This document shows, in pieces, positions 8,007 to 15,910 of a stretch of DNA of 64,000 nucleotides. The position numbers were made by a program, and so were the translations under genes. Every line of letters begins with the position of its first letter. The first letter of the stretch is position 1. The notes beneath the pieces are model-generated. The model was not told where the DNA came from. It saw only the letters and a program-made list of their open reading frames with translations, and did no database searches. Source of the stretch: JAZQQB01 sp045628865 (lineage in GTDB: Bacteria > Bacillota > Clostridia > Lachnospirales > Lachnospiraceae); NCBI GenBank assembly GCA_045628865.1, contig JAZQQB010000029.1, positions 7,412 to 71,411 on the forward strand, given 5' to 3'.

Positions 8007-9746
8007 ATGAAAAAAATTTTGAAAAAGATCAGTATCTTAATGAATAAACAGCAGAAAGCACAGATGACAAGACTGATCATCATGATGGGCTTTGGTGGAA
8101 TCTTAGAGGCATTGAGTGTTTCTTTGATCATCCCGGTGGTTACTTTAGTGGTATCGGATGATGCATTAAAGGAAGGAAGCAAGATTCGAGCTATCTATGA
8201 CTTTTTAGGACTTACCAGTCAAAGGCAGTTAGTTGTAATCTCTATGGTGGCATTGATCATTGCCTACATTGGTAAAAATCTGTTTTTATTTGCACAGCAA
8301 AAGACCATGTATCACTTTGTTTTTTCTAATCAGTTCTATACCTCAGAACGATTGATGAAAAGCTTTGTAAAACGTGATTATGAATATTATTTAAATGCAG
8401 AAACCTCTGTGATCCAGCGTTCCATTACAGCAGATGTTAGCAACATGTATCAGCTGATCCTTTCCGTGTTACAGATTGTTGCAGAATGTATCGTTGCACT
8501 TTGTATTGGTATTGTTCTTTTGGTACAGGATGCTGTTATGGCTATTTTTGTAGCTGTTTTATTATGCGCAACCCTGATCATTATCAAGAAGATCATCAAA
8601 CCGATCATGAATCGAACCGGTAAAGAAAACCAGGATTATGGTGCATCCATGTTCCAGTGGATCTCACAGACAGTTCATGGTATTAAAGATATTAAGGTAG
8701 CTGCAAAAGAGCAGTATTTTATCAATGAATATGCCAAGGTTGGACAGGGTTATGTAAAGGCAATGGAGCGTCAGAACCTTTTTGCCAACTCTCCTAAGCT
8801 TTTGATCGAAACCATCTGTATTGCAGGTATGATCGGTTATATGCTTATCATGGTAGCTATGGGAAAAGAGTTAAGCTCCATGCTTCCAACCTTAACAGCT
8901 TTTGCTATGGCAGCTATGAGACTGATGCCTTGTGCCAGTCGAATCAACAATCAGCTGACATCTATGGCATTTAATGAGCCGTTTTTCTTTAATGTATCTG
9001 ACAATCTGGTAGAAGAAACAAGCGATTCCAACACAGATATTTCCTATGCCATTGATGTAAAGGAAAAAATGCCTGTTACCAGGGAGATTAAATTGGAGAA
9101 TATCACCTATCATTATCCAAATTCAGAGAAATACATTTTTAGGAATGCCCAAATGGAAATTCCAGTTGGTAAATCTGTAGGTGTTATTGGTGAATCCGGT
9201 GCAGGTAAGACAACGATTATTGATATCTTACTTGGACTGTTGAACTTAGAAACCGGTAAGGTTACTGCCGATGGCAAGGATACCAAAGAACAGTATCGAA
9301 ACTGGCTTCGAAATGTGGGATATATTCCACAGCAGATCTATCTTATTGATGCAGACATTAGAAAGAATGTTGCCTTTGGTGTGCCAGAGGAAGAAATCGA
9401 TGATGAACGTGTATGGGAAGTATTAAAGGAAGCTCAGTTAGATGAGTTTGTTAAGAATATGCCAGAACAGTTAGAAACAGGAATTGGCGAGCGGGGAATC
9501 AGACTCTCAGGCGGTCAGCGTCAGCGTATCGGTATCGCAAGAGCTCTTTACAATGATCCTGAGGTTCTTATTTTAGATGAGGCAACTTCTGCCTTAGATA
9601 ATGATACCGAAGCAGCTATTATGGAATCCATTAATCACTTCCTTGGAAAGAAGACCATGGTAATTATCGCCCATAGACTTCAGACCATTGAAAAGTGTGA
9701 CATGGTATATAAAGTTGCGGATGGAAAAATTAATAGAGACAGATAA
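8007..9746 (+). CDS. ABC exporter half-transporter, PglK/MsbA-like lipid-linked oligosaccharide flippase
   Basis: The 579 aa protein has a six-helix membrane domain (about 1-330) fused to an ATPase domain. The ATPase has Walker A GESGAGKTT (395-403), signature LSGGQRQR (about 500), Walker B VLILDEATSALD (about 520) and the IIAHR switch histidine. The architecture and the placement among glycosyltransferases match PglK-type ABC flippases, which move undecaprenyl-linked oligosaccharides outward. No Wzx-type MATE flippase gene was found in the window, so this is the best flippase candidate for the first operon. It is a clear paralogue of the exporter at 51461-53191. An AAAGGA ribosome site precedes ATG 8007. 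Confidence 0.85.
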   Translation: MKKILKKISILMNKQQKAQMTRLIIMMGFGGILEALSVSLIIPVVTLVVSDDALKEGSKIRAIYDFLGLTSQRQLVVISMVALIIAYIGKNLFLFAQQKTMYHFVFSNQFYTSERLMKSFVKRDYEYYLNAETSVIQRSITADVSNMYQLILSVLQIVAECIVALCIGIVLLVQDAVMAIFVAVLLCATLIIIKKIIKPIMNRTGKENQDYGASMFQWISQTVHGIKDIKVAAKEQYFINEYAKVGQGYVKAMERQNLFANSPKLLIETICIAGMIGYMLIMVAMGKELSSMLPTLTAFAMAAMRLMPCASRINNQLTSMAFNEPFFFNVSDNLVEETSDSNTDISYAIDVKEKMPVTREIKLENITYHYPNSEKYIFRNAQMEIPVGKSVGVIGESGAGKTTIIDILLGLLNLETGKVTADGKDTKEQYRNWLRNVGYIPQQIYLIDADIRKNVAFGVPEEEIDDERVWEVLKEAQLDEFVKNMPEQLETGIGERGIRLSGGQRQRIGIARALYNDPEVLILDEATSALDNDTEAAIMESINHFLGKKTMVIIAHRLQTIEKCDMVYKVADGKINRDR

Positions 9747-9767
9747 AAGTCTTAGAAAGAGTAGCCC

Positions 9768-10979
9768 ATGAAATTAAGCATTGTTGTTCCGGTGCACAAT
9801 ATGGCAGCAGAGGAAAAGCTCACATTTTGCCTGGATTCATTGATAGCACAACAAAATATTGAGGATTACGAGATCATTTGTGTGGATGATGCTTCCACAG
9901 ATGATTCCCCTAAGATCCTGCAGGAATATGCCGCAAAGTACCCGGAAAAGATCAAGGTGATCCTGCAAAAGGAAAACCTGCGTCAGGGTGGTGCCAGAAA
10001 TACCGGTATGCGGGCTGCAACAGGGGAATGGCTGGGATTCATGGACAGTGATGACTGGGCAGATCCAACGATGTATTCCGCTCTTTTGCAAAAAGCAGAA
10101 GAAACAGGTGCAGACGTGGTTGGCTGTGATTATCAGCTTGTTAGTAAGCATAGCTTCGAACCAGGAAAGTACGTACAGAACAGCTTTGATGACCAGACAG
10201 GTGTCATGGGATTAAAGGAACGGAAACAGTTAACCCTACGTGCAGGCAGCATGGTAGTGAAAATCTATCGAAAGTCAGTGATCGATGAGAAGAAGCTTTG
10301 TTTTCCTGAAAAAATATTTTATGAGGACAATGCAGAAGCACCTGTGTGGATGATGTCCTTTACCCATTTTGAACGTGTGGATAAGCCACTTTATTATTAC
10401 TATCAGCATGAAGGTTCTACCGTACATGTGGTAAATCAGGATAAGCTTTTAGACAGAATCAAGGCTGGAGAGATTCTTTTAAAGGAAACCAGGGAAAGAG
10501 AATTGTTTCAGGATTGTCGTGAGGAGCTGATCCATAAATATATTCAGCTGTCTTTTTGCAATACCTTATTTTCTTATGCACAAAGCTGCACTGAAAGTCG
10601 GTTTGGAGCTGGTCATAAAAAGGGATCTGGGAAGATGAAGCTTTCTTTTTTAAAGAAAATGCATGAAAGGATCGTTATAACTCTTGCAACCCTGCAGCGT
10701 GAAGAGGATCTTCGAACAGAGTATGCCAAGGAAGAAGATGATCGGGATTATGCAAGGATCAAGAAACTTACAAAAGAGCTTGAGAAAAACAATGCATCTG
10801 TAGAAAAGGATGTTTACTATGCTTATACCTGTATGATCTCTAACCAGTATTATCAGGATGGTTTTGACAAAGAGCAGAAAAAATTCCTGGAAATGTTCTT
10901 ATTATCTCCAGGAAAAATGAAACGTCATTATGAAATGCTTATGTGGTATCGAAAACTTCGCTATGGAAAGAAAGCTTAG
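9768..10979 (+). CDS. Family 2 glycosyltransferase with long C-terminal extension
   Basis: This 403 aa protein opens with a GT2 domain: MKLSIVVPVHNM, VDDASTDDS, GARNTGM and the metal-binding MDSDDWADP. These are the landmarks of inverting EpsH/WcaA-like enzymes. Beyond about residue 230 there is a helical extension rich in charged residues (around 270-340), probably involved in acceptor binding or dimerisation. It is the last gene of the first operon. The 3' end of its coding sequence forms the left arm of a long terminator hairpin, so its final codons are also constrained by RNA structure. The sugar added is unknown. Confidence 0.87.
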   Translation: MKLSIVVPVHNMAAEEKLTFCLDSLIAQQNIEDYEIICVDDASTDDSPKILQEYAAKYPEKIKVILQKENLRQGGARNTGMRAATGEWLGFMDSDDWADPTMYSALLQKAEETGADVVGCDYQLVSKHSFEPGKYVQNSFDDQTGVMGLKERKQLTLRAGSMVVKIYRKSVIDEKKLCFPEKIFYEDNAEAPVWMMSFTHFERVDKPLYYYYQHEGSTVHVVNQDKLLDRIKAGEILLKETRERELFQDCREELIHKYIQLSFCNTLFSYAQSCTESRFGAGHKKGSGKMKLSFLKKMHERIVITLATLQREEDLRTEYAKEEDDRDYARIKKLTKELEKNNASVEKDVYYAYTCMISNQYYQDGFDKEQKKFLEMFLLSPGKMKRHYEMLMWYRKLRYGKKA

Positions 10980-11023
10980 CGGCTTTCTTTCCATATTGCT
11001 TAATAGTTTGCGATACCTTTTTT
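10945..11023 (+). terminator. Long-stem rho-independent terminator spanning the stop codon
   Basis: Outer arms GGTATCGAAAACT (from 10945) and AGTTTGCGATACC (to 11017) pair with one mismatch. They enclose a perfect 14 bp stem, TATGGAAAGAAAGC (10962-10975) with GCTTTCTTTCCATA (10982-10995), over a 6 nt loop that contains the TAG stop. T6 follows at 11018-11023. The left half of the hairpin is coding sequence. It ends the first operon. Confidence 0.88.
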
Positions 11024-11052
11024 ATGAAATGAGATTGGAAAAATATCAAAGA

Positions 11053-11300
11053 CTATAGGGCAATGCTTAAATATGAAAAATCCCAATATCGAAAATTGTA
11101 AAATACTATTGATAATGATTTTTATTTGAGAAAAATCAATAGCGAAAAACATATGTACTATTGGGTGGTGAGAAAAATAAAAATAATCAATAGTGAAAAA
11201 TAGAAAAAAATATTGATGAATGCATTAAAATACTAAAAATCAATAGAAAAATAGGAAAAAACTATTGGGCAACAACAAATAAAAGAGAAAATCAATAAAA
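11053..11300. repeat. Degenerate tandem repeat, 52 bp period, with CAATAG/CTATTG half-sites
   Basis: CTATTG-like words start at 11053, 11106, 11158, 11210 and 11262 (steps 53, 52, 52, 52). CAATAG-like words start at 11084, 11137, 11188, 11241 and 11293 (steps 53, 51, 53, 52). From 11084 on, each CAATAG is followed 21-22 bp later by its inverted partner CTATTG, giving weak dyads with 15-16 bp spacers. Units alternate between a GGG-containing type (11053, 11158, 11262) and a GAT-containing type (11106, 11210), so a 104-105 bp higher-order repeat is visible. The sequence between the words is diverged and A-rich. Confidence 0.75.
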
Positions 11301-11327
11301 AATCCTCTTATTTCGAAGAAAAGAGGA
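11297..11327 (-). terminator. Rho-independent terminator of the acyltransferase gene
   Basis: Read on the minus strand, TCCTCTT (7 bp arm) pairs with AAGAGGA around a loop that can pair further, and T6 follows (A6 at 11297-11302 on the plus strand). It lies about 120 bp beyond the stop codon of the minus-strand acyltransferase. Confidence 0.7.
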
Positions 11328-11446
11328 AGAATGTCGCCAAGGCGACGTGCAAGCCAAGGCAGGGTATCACTAACAATCCCCTGTTTTATCTTAGAAGACT
11401 TTACGACATCCAAGACATTCTTGCTATATTTTAGATAACCAGAGTT

Positions 11447-12535
11447 TTACAGATCTTTGATTACAGGAATCACAGAAAACAGCTTTTTTACAAGATCAAC
11501 CAATAGATTCCAGACCAATCCAATGAGTCCTGATAGTACAAAAATCAGGGCAACTGATAATGGGATTGAAATAATTGGGCTTGCGAAGAAAAACGGAAAA
11601 TTTACTTTCCTAAGCAGCAGGATCACAAATGGGTGGAACAAATAGATGGGAAAGGTGACACCAGCAATGGTGGCACAGACTTTTCCAGATGGTTTGTGAT
11701 CTCTGAACAAATGAAGAAACAGTGCAAACAATCCGTATGCGGAGCAAAAATGACCAATGGCAAAAGGTGTATTGTATAATACAGAAGATTTACCAGTCTG
11801 GTTTGCTACAATCTGATCCGCCATGATTGTGAACACGATACCAATTACTGTTAAAAGTGACACAAAGTGATGATAATGCTTCGGACGATCATGTTCAAAG
11901 TTTGCCAGATAATGTCCCAAACAGAAATATCCGGTATAGTTAAAAAACAGTTCTAATAAGAAATCATCATAAACATCTTTTAATCTATGAAGTAATTTTA
12001 TATCAAATAAATTTAATGTAAAAAGAATGATCCCAAAAAATAAAAACAAAATAATGAAATAGGTACATACCTTTTTATCAGCAAAGGCTCTTCTTAGTAG
12101 TGGAGTGATCAGATATAAGCCCAAAAGCGCCGGGATAAACCATAAATGTCCAAGGTTATGCCCCTCTGTGAATAGGGTATTTCGAAGAACCTCTAATTTG
12201 AAGCTTGCAAAGCTATGATCTGGACAATCCATGAGAAAATACATGAGATTGTAAAAGAATATCACAAAAACATAGGAGAATAATATTTCAACAAAGTTAT
12301 GGAAAAAGAAGCGGCGATAAGAAAAATGCTTCTTAGGATCAAGAAGCAATGCACCACTTAACATAAAGAATAGAGGCACACCAATGATTCCCATGCAGTC
12401 AAATACATTGGAAATTGACCAATGAAAGCTGGAAGAAGAATAGTGTTCAAAAGAAATAGCTGACACATGAACTGTAACAACCAGGATGCATGCAAAAATT
12501 CGAATAAAATCATATGAAAACGTTCTTTCCCTCAT
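11447..12535 (-). CDS. Acyltransferase-3 family membrane O-acyltransferase
   Basis: The 362 aa protein starts at the ATG whose first base is 12535, with AAGGGA upstream. The frame continues further upstream, but without a ribosome site or family similarity. The N-terminus RTFSYDFIRIFACILVVTVH has the Arg and His positions that are conserved in the first helix of acyltransferase-3 (PF01757, OafA/WecH-like) proteins. About ten hydrophobic segments follow. These enzymes O-acetylate (or otherwise acylate) surface sugars using cytosolic acyl-CoA. It is a single gene transcribed against its neighbours, with its own terminator. The substrate glycan cannot be assigned, since both the first operon and the pse operon adjoin it. 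Confidence 0.86.
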   Translation of the reverse strand: MRERTFSYDFIRIFACILVVTVHVSAISFEHYSSSSFHWSISNVFDCMGIIGVPLFFMLSGALLLDPKKHFSYRRFFFHNFVEILFSYVFVIFFYNLMYFLMDCPDHSFASFKLEVLRNTLFTEGHNLGHLWFIPALLGLYLITPLLRRAFADKKVCTYFIILFLFFGIILFTLNLFDIKLLHRLKDVYDDFLLELFFNYTGYFCLGHYLANFEHDRPKHYHHFVSLLTVIGIVFTIMADQIVANQTGKSSVLYNTPFAIGHFCSAYGLFALFLHLFRDHKPSGKVCATIAGVTFPIYLFHPFVILLLRKVNFPFFFASPIISIPLSVALIFVLSGLIGLVWNLLVDLVKKLFSVIPVIKDL

Positions 12536-12575
12536 CTTAAAAATCCCTTCAAACAATAAATCTATTGATTTATGA

Positions 12576-12620
12576 TGTGGTAACAGTTGCTTAACTGTAC
12601 ACAGCAACATAATTTTACCA
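12576..12620. other. Nested inverted repeats in the acyltransferase leader
   Basis: GTGGTAA (12576-12582) pairs with TTACCAC (12614-12620), enclosing GTTGCT (12585-12590) and AGCAAC (12602-12607). A competing palindrome, ACAGTT-GCTT-AACTGT (12582-12597), overlaps it. A further ATAAATC-TATT-GATTTAT dyad is at 12555-12572. These lie in the divergent spacer, 20-85 bp upstream of the minus-strand start, and may form leader structures or operators. No strong minus-strand promoter was identified. Confidence 0.4.
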
Positions 12621-12688
12621 CAAAATGGTTTTAAAAAAACAATGAAAATGCAAAAAAGAATCAAAAAGAATTGAATTCCATATAATAT

Positions 12689-12717
12689 TTGTCAATTGAA
12701 ATAAAGTGTGGTATAGT
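12689..12717 (+). promoter_or_regulatory. Sigma-A-like promoter of the pseudaminic acid operon
   Basis: TTGTCA (12689-12694), a 17 bp spacer, and TATAGT (12712-12717). Transcription would start near 12724, giving a leader of about 80 nt before the pseB ATG at 12805. This is the first promoter for the long pse operon. Confidence 0.75.
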
Positions 12718-12804
12718 GATGAAAGAATGTGGATTTTTAGGGGCAAACTATGTCCAAAAGTCTAGAAAGAATAAGTAACAGAACATAGATTGAGAGGAAT
12801 TGAT

Positions 12805-13800
12805 ATGTTAAATAATAAAACAATCTTAGTAACTGGTGGTACAGGTTCATTTGGTCATTGCTTTACACGTTATGTGTTAGAACACTATGATGTAAAGAAA
12901 ATCATCATTTATTCAAGAGATGAATTTAAGCAGTTTTTGATGCAGAATGAATTCAAGGGATATGAAGATAAATTGAGATTCTTCATTGGTGATGTAAGAG
13001 ATGAAGCAAGACTTGAAAGAGCTTTAGATGGTGTTGATTATGTAGTACATGCAGCAGCTATGAAACAGGTTCCAGCTTGTGAGTACAACCCTAATGAAGC
13101 AATCAAGACCAACATCAATGGAGCACAGAATGTTATTGAAGCATGCTTAAACACAGGTGTTAAGAAGGTTGTTGCATTATCTACAGATAAATCCGTTAAT
13201 CCAGTAAACTTATACGGTGGAACAAAGCTTGTATCTGATAAATTATTTATCGCAGCCAATGCTTATGCAGGTGCCCGTGACATCAGCTTCTCTTGCGTTC
13301 GTTACGGTAATGTAGCAGGTTCACGTGGTTCCGTTATTCCATTCTTTAGAAGTGTTGTAGAGAATGGTGGTAAGGAATTACCAATCACAGATAATCGTAT
13401 GACACGTTTCTGGATCAGCTTAACACAGGGCGTTGAATTAGTAATCAAAGCTTTAGAGGAAGCAAAGGGTGGAGAAACATTCATCAGTAAGATTCCTTCT
13501 TTCAAGATTACAGATCTTGCAGAAGCTATGTACCCGGGTATGGCTACAAAAGAAGTTGGTATCCGTCCAGGTGAGAAGCTTCATGAAATCATGGTAACAA
13601 CAGAAGATTCTTATACAACTTATGAATATGATAAACATTATATCATTTATCCTCAGGTTACTTTCAGCGAAGCCAAGAGACCTAATCCAACAGGAATTAA
13701 GGTTCCAGAAGGTTTCTCTTATTCATCAGGAAACAACACAGTATGGATGAGCGTTGAAGAAATTAGAGAAAGACTAATCGAAGCAGAGCTTGGTCACTAA
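12805..13800 (+). CDS. pseB: UDP-N-acetylglucosamine 4,6-dehydratase (inverting), PseB
   Basis: The 331 aa protein starts at ATG 12805 behind GAGAGGAA. The TTG at 12790 overlaps that site and is rejected. It is an extended short-chain dehydrogenase with the NAD loop TGGTGSFG near the N-terminus, KQVPACEYNP, and STDKSVNP followed by LYGGTK. This is the PseB/FlaA1 pattern, in which the Asp-Lys and Tyr-Lys sets carry out dehydration with C5 inversion. The reaction converts UDP-GlcNAc to UDP-2-acetamido-2,6-dideoxy-beta-L-arabino-hexos-4-ulose, step 1 of pseudaminic acid synthesis. pseC, pseF, pseI, pseH and pseG follow, which makes the assignment firm. A terminator-like hairpin region separates it from pseC. 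Confidence 0.95.
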   Translation: MLNNKTILVTGGTGSFGHCFTRYVLEHYDVKKIIIYSRDEFKQFLMQNEFKGYEDKLRFFIGDVRDEARLERALDGVDYVVHAAAMKQVPACEYNPNEAIKTNINGAQNVIEACLNTGVKKVVALSTDKSVNPVNLYGGTKLVSDKLFIAANAYAGARDISFSCVRYGNVAGSRGSVIPFFRSVVENGGKELPITDNRMTRFWISLTQGVELVIKALEEAKGGETFISKIPSFKITDLAEAMYPGMATKEVGIRPGEKLHEIMVTTEDSYTTYEYDKHYIIYPQVTFSEAKRPNPTGIKVPEGFSYSSGNNTVWMSVEEIRERLIEAELGH

Positions 13801-13818
13801 TATAAGATGAACTGATAC

Positions 13819-13895
13819 AGGGACACTCCGAAAAATGGGTTGTCCCTTTCGTGCTTTTATAAAAGAGCAAGAATTTCCCTCAGGGGACTCTTTTT
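13819..13895 (+). terminator. Two hairpins between pseB and pseC, probable attenuator
   Basis: The first hairpin pairs AGGGACA (13819-13825) with TGTCCCT (13841-13847) ahead of a T-rich tract. The second pairs AAAAGAG (13861-13867) with CTCTTTT (13888-13894) around an inner TTCCC/GGGGA stem and ends in a T run (13891-13895). Since the remaining pse genes have no visible promoter of their own here, the pair looks like a partial terminator that sets pseB above the downstream genes. Confidence 0.6.
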
Positions 13896-13941
13896 ACGCA
13901 CCATAAAATCCCTATGTTGGGAGTGAAAGAGGTAGAGACGA

Positions 13942-15135
13942 ATGGAAAAATTAGCAATTGAAGGTGGAAAACCAGTTAGAGATACGAAATTACACTATGG
14001 TCATCAGTACATTGATGATGCAGATATACAGGCAGTTGTAGATGTGTTAAAGGGAGACTTTTTAACCTGCGGACCTATGATTGAAGCAGTAGAAGCAAAG
14101 CTTTGTAAATTAACGGGAGCGAAGCATGCAGTGCTTTGCAGCAACGATACAGCAGCCCTTCATATAGCATGTATGGCAGCAGGTGTTTCGGCAGGGGATG
14201 AAGTGATCACAACTCCGATCACATTTTTGGCAAGTGCTAATTGTGCAATTTATTGCAATGCAACTCCAGTTTTTGCAGACATTGATGAGCATACCTATAA
14301 TATTGACCCTAAGGAAATTGCCAAAAAGATCACACCAAAGACCAAGGCAGTAGTAGCAGTAGATTATACAGGACAGCCGGTTGATCTTGATCCAATCATG
14401 GAAGAATGTCATAAAAATGGTGTTATTGTTATCGAAGATGCAGCCCATTCTATTGGTTCCTACTACAAAGGAAAAGCAGTTGGAAACATTGCTGATATGA
14501 CAACCTTTAGCTTTCATCCGGTAAAAACTGTAACTTCTGGAGAAGGTGGAGCAGTTCTAACAAACAGCGATGAACTTTATGAAAGACTTTGTCTTGCCCG
14601 TTCTCATGGTATGACCAGAAACCAGAAGCAGATGACAAAGGAGTCAGAGGGTGGCTGGTATTATCAGATGGTAACCTTAGGTTACAACTATCGTATGACA
14701 GATATGCAGGCAGCTTTACTTGGCAGCCAGCTTGACAAGCTTCCAATGTTTTCTGAAAGAAGAAAGCAGATTGTGGAGCGATACAACAAAGAATTCAGCC
14801 AGATGCCTGAGATCATTGTTCAGACTGAGGTGGATGGTGCAGATACCACAAGACATCTTTACATTTTAAGATTAAATCCAGATAAGTTGAGCATCGGAAG
14901 AAAAGAATTCTTCGAAGCAATGGCGGCAGAGAACATCATGTGTAATGTTCATTATATTCCAATCTACGAGCAGCCATTCTATCAGGAAAGAGGCTACGAG
15001 GACGGACAGTGTCCTAAGGCAGAAGCCCTTTACCAGAATATGCTTACCTTGCCTCTTTACTATGCAATGAGCGATCAGGATGTGGAGGATGTTATTACAG
15101 CTGTAAAGAAGATCGTGGAAGCAAAAAGAAAGTAA
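13942..15135 (+). CDS. pseC: UDP-4-keto-6-deoxy-hexosamine 4-aminotransferase, PseC
   Basis: The 397 aa protein is a DegT/DnrJ/EryC1 family PLP-dependent sugar aminotransferase. The cofactor lysine is Lys195 in SFHPVKTVTSGEGG, and PLP-contact motifs (CSNDTAALH, TPITFLAS, EDAAHSIG) are in order. PseC transfers an amino group from glutamate to the PseB product, giving UDP-4-amino-4,6-dideoxy-beta-L-AltNAc. The N-terminus with HYGHQYIDDADI and an ending of normal family length agree with PseC rather than with the WecE-type paralogue at 21941. The ribosome site is AAAGAGG. It follows a probable attenuator. Confidence 0.94.
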   Translation: MEKLAIEGGKPVRDTKLHYGHQYIDDADIQAVVDVLKGDFLTCGPMIEAVEAKLCKLTGAKHAVLCSNDTAALHIACMAAGVSAGDEVITTPITFLASANCAIYCNATPVFADIDEHTYNIDPKEIAKKITPKTKAVVAVDYTGQPVDLDPIMEECHKNGVIVIEDAAHSIGSYYKGKAVGNIADMTTFSFHPVKTVTSGEGGAVLTNSDELYERLCLARSHGMTRNQKQMTKESEGGWYYQMVTLGYNYRMTDMQAALLGSQLDKLPMFSERRKQIVERYNKEFSQMPEIIVQTEVDGADTTRHLYILRLNPDKLSIGRKEFFEAMAAENIMCNVHYIPIYEQPFYQERGYEDGQCPKAEALYQNMLTLPLYYAMSDQDVEDVITAVKKIVEAKRK

Positions 15136-15208
15136 GAGTGTGACAATTAGATGTTAGTGCCACAAGCAGATTAGAATGTGACCATTAAATAGAACATGGA
15201 GAGTGAAT

Positions 15209-15898
15209 ATGAGCAGTATTGCGATCATCACTGCCAGAGGTGGCAGCAAACGAATTCCAAGAAAAAATATTAAACCGTTTTTGGGAAAGCCAATAATTCT
15301 GTATTCCATTGAAGCAGCCTTACAAAGTGGTGAATTTGATGAGGTTATGGTTTCTACAGATGATGAAGAAATTGCAGAAATCGCCAAAAGTGCCGGGGCA
15401 AGCGTTCCGTTTTTTAGAAGTGCGGAAACCTCCAACGACTATGCAACTACAGCAGATGTATTATTAGAGGTGTTAGAAGAATATGAAAAAAGAGGCAAGA
15501 CCTTTGATGAGATGTGCTGCATTTATCCAACAGCACCGTTTTTGACAGCAGATGCCATCAAGGAGGCAATGATCAGCCTGCGAACAAAAAAGGCAGACAG
15601 TGTGCTTCCCGTTGTGAAGTTTTCCTTTCCACCACAAAGATGTGTGGTTATGAAAGAAGATTATGTAGAGCCAAAGTGGCCAGAATGCATGCCAATGCGA
15701 AGCCAGGATTTAGAGCCAATGTATCATGACTGCGGCCAGTTTTACTGCATCAATGTACAGAGATTTTTACAAGAGAAAAAGGTCATTATGCAAAAGACAG
15801 TACCATTTATTCAGTTGGAAGAGAATGTTCAGGATATTGATACAGAAGAGGACTGGAAGATTGCAGAAATGAAATATCAGATTATTAGACAGAGATAG
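15209..15898 (+). CDS. pseF: Pseudaminic acid cytidylyltransferase, PseF
   Basis: The 229 aa protein starts at ATG 15209, with GGAG about eight bases upstream. The GTG at 15203 would sit too close to that site. The nucleotide-binding N-terminus IITARGGSKRIPRKNIK is the PseF form of the CMP-nonulosonate synthetase signature (PF02348). MVSTDDEEIAE, CCIYPTAPFL and the C-terminal DIDTEEDW follow in the family order. It activates pseudaminic acid with CTP to give CMP-pseudaminic acid in the cytosol, the last step of the pathway. It sits 73 bp after pseC. That spacer has a loose repeat of GTGTGACAATTAGAT but no clear signal. Confidence 0.94.
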   Translation: MSSIAIITARGGSKRIPRKNIKPFLGKPIILYSIEAALQSGEFDEVMVSTDDEEIAEIAKSAGASVPFFRSAETSNDYATTADVLLEVLEEYEKRGKTFDEMCCIYPTAPFLTADAIKEAMISLRTKKADSVLPVVKFSFPPQRCVVMKEDYVEPKWPECMPMRSQDLEPMYHDCGQFYCINVQRFLQEKKVIMQKTVPFIQLEENVQDIDTEEDWKIAEMKYQIIRQR

Positions 15899-15910
15899 AG
15901 GAGAAGGGTT

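Larger units (their letters stand above)
11024..11446. other. Non-coding, A/T-rich convergent spacer
   Basis: The spacer lies between the end of the first operon and the minus-strand acyltransferase. It holds a tandem repeat (11053-11300), a minus-strand terminator (11297-11327), a perfect GTCGCC-AA-GGCGAC palindrome (11333-11346) and a weak CAGGG/CCCTG hairpin (11360-11383) followed by TTTT on the plus strand. No convincing coding frame was seen. Confidence 0.75.

Noticed and set aside
11053..11300. Possible CRISPR array because of regular repeats
   Set aside because: Repeat units are strongly degenerate, there are no identical repeats with unique spacers, and no cas genes are nearby.
14110..14517. 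Antisense open frame of 135 codons inside pseC
   Set aside because: It lies wholly opposite a well-conserved aminotransferase gene, is cysteine-rich without a family pattern, and has no promoter or ribosome site.
15136..15208. Loose direct repeat (GTGTGACAATTAGAT and ATGTGACCATTAAAT) between pseC and pseF
   Set aside because: Only about 12 of 15 bases match, there is no dyad or known site, and the spacer is short.
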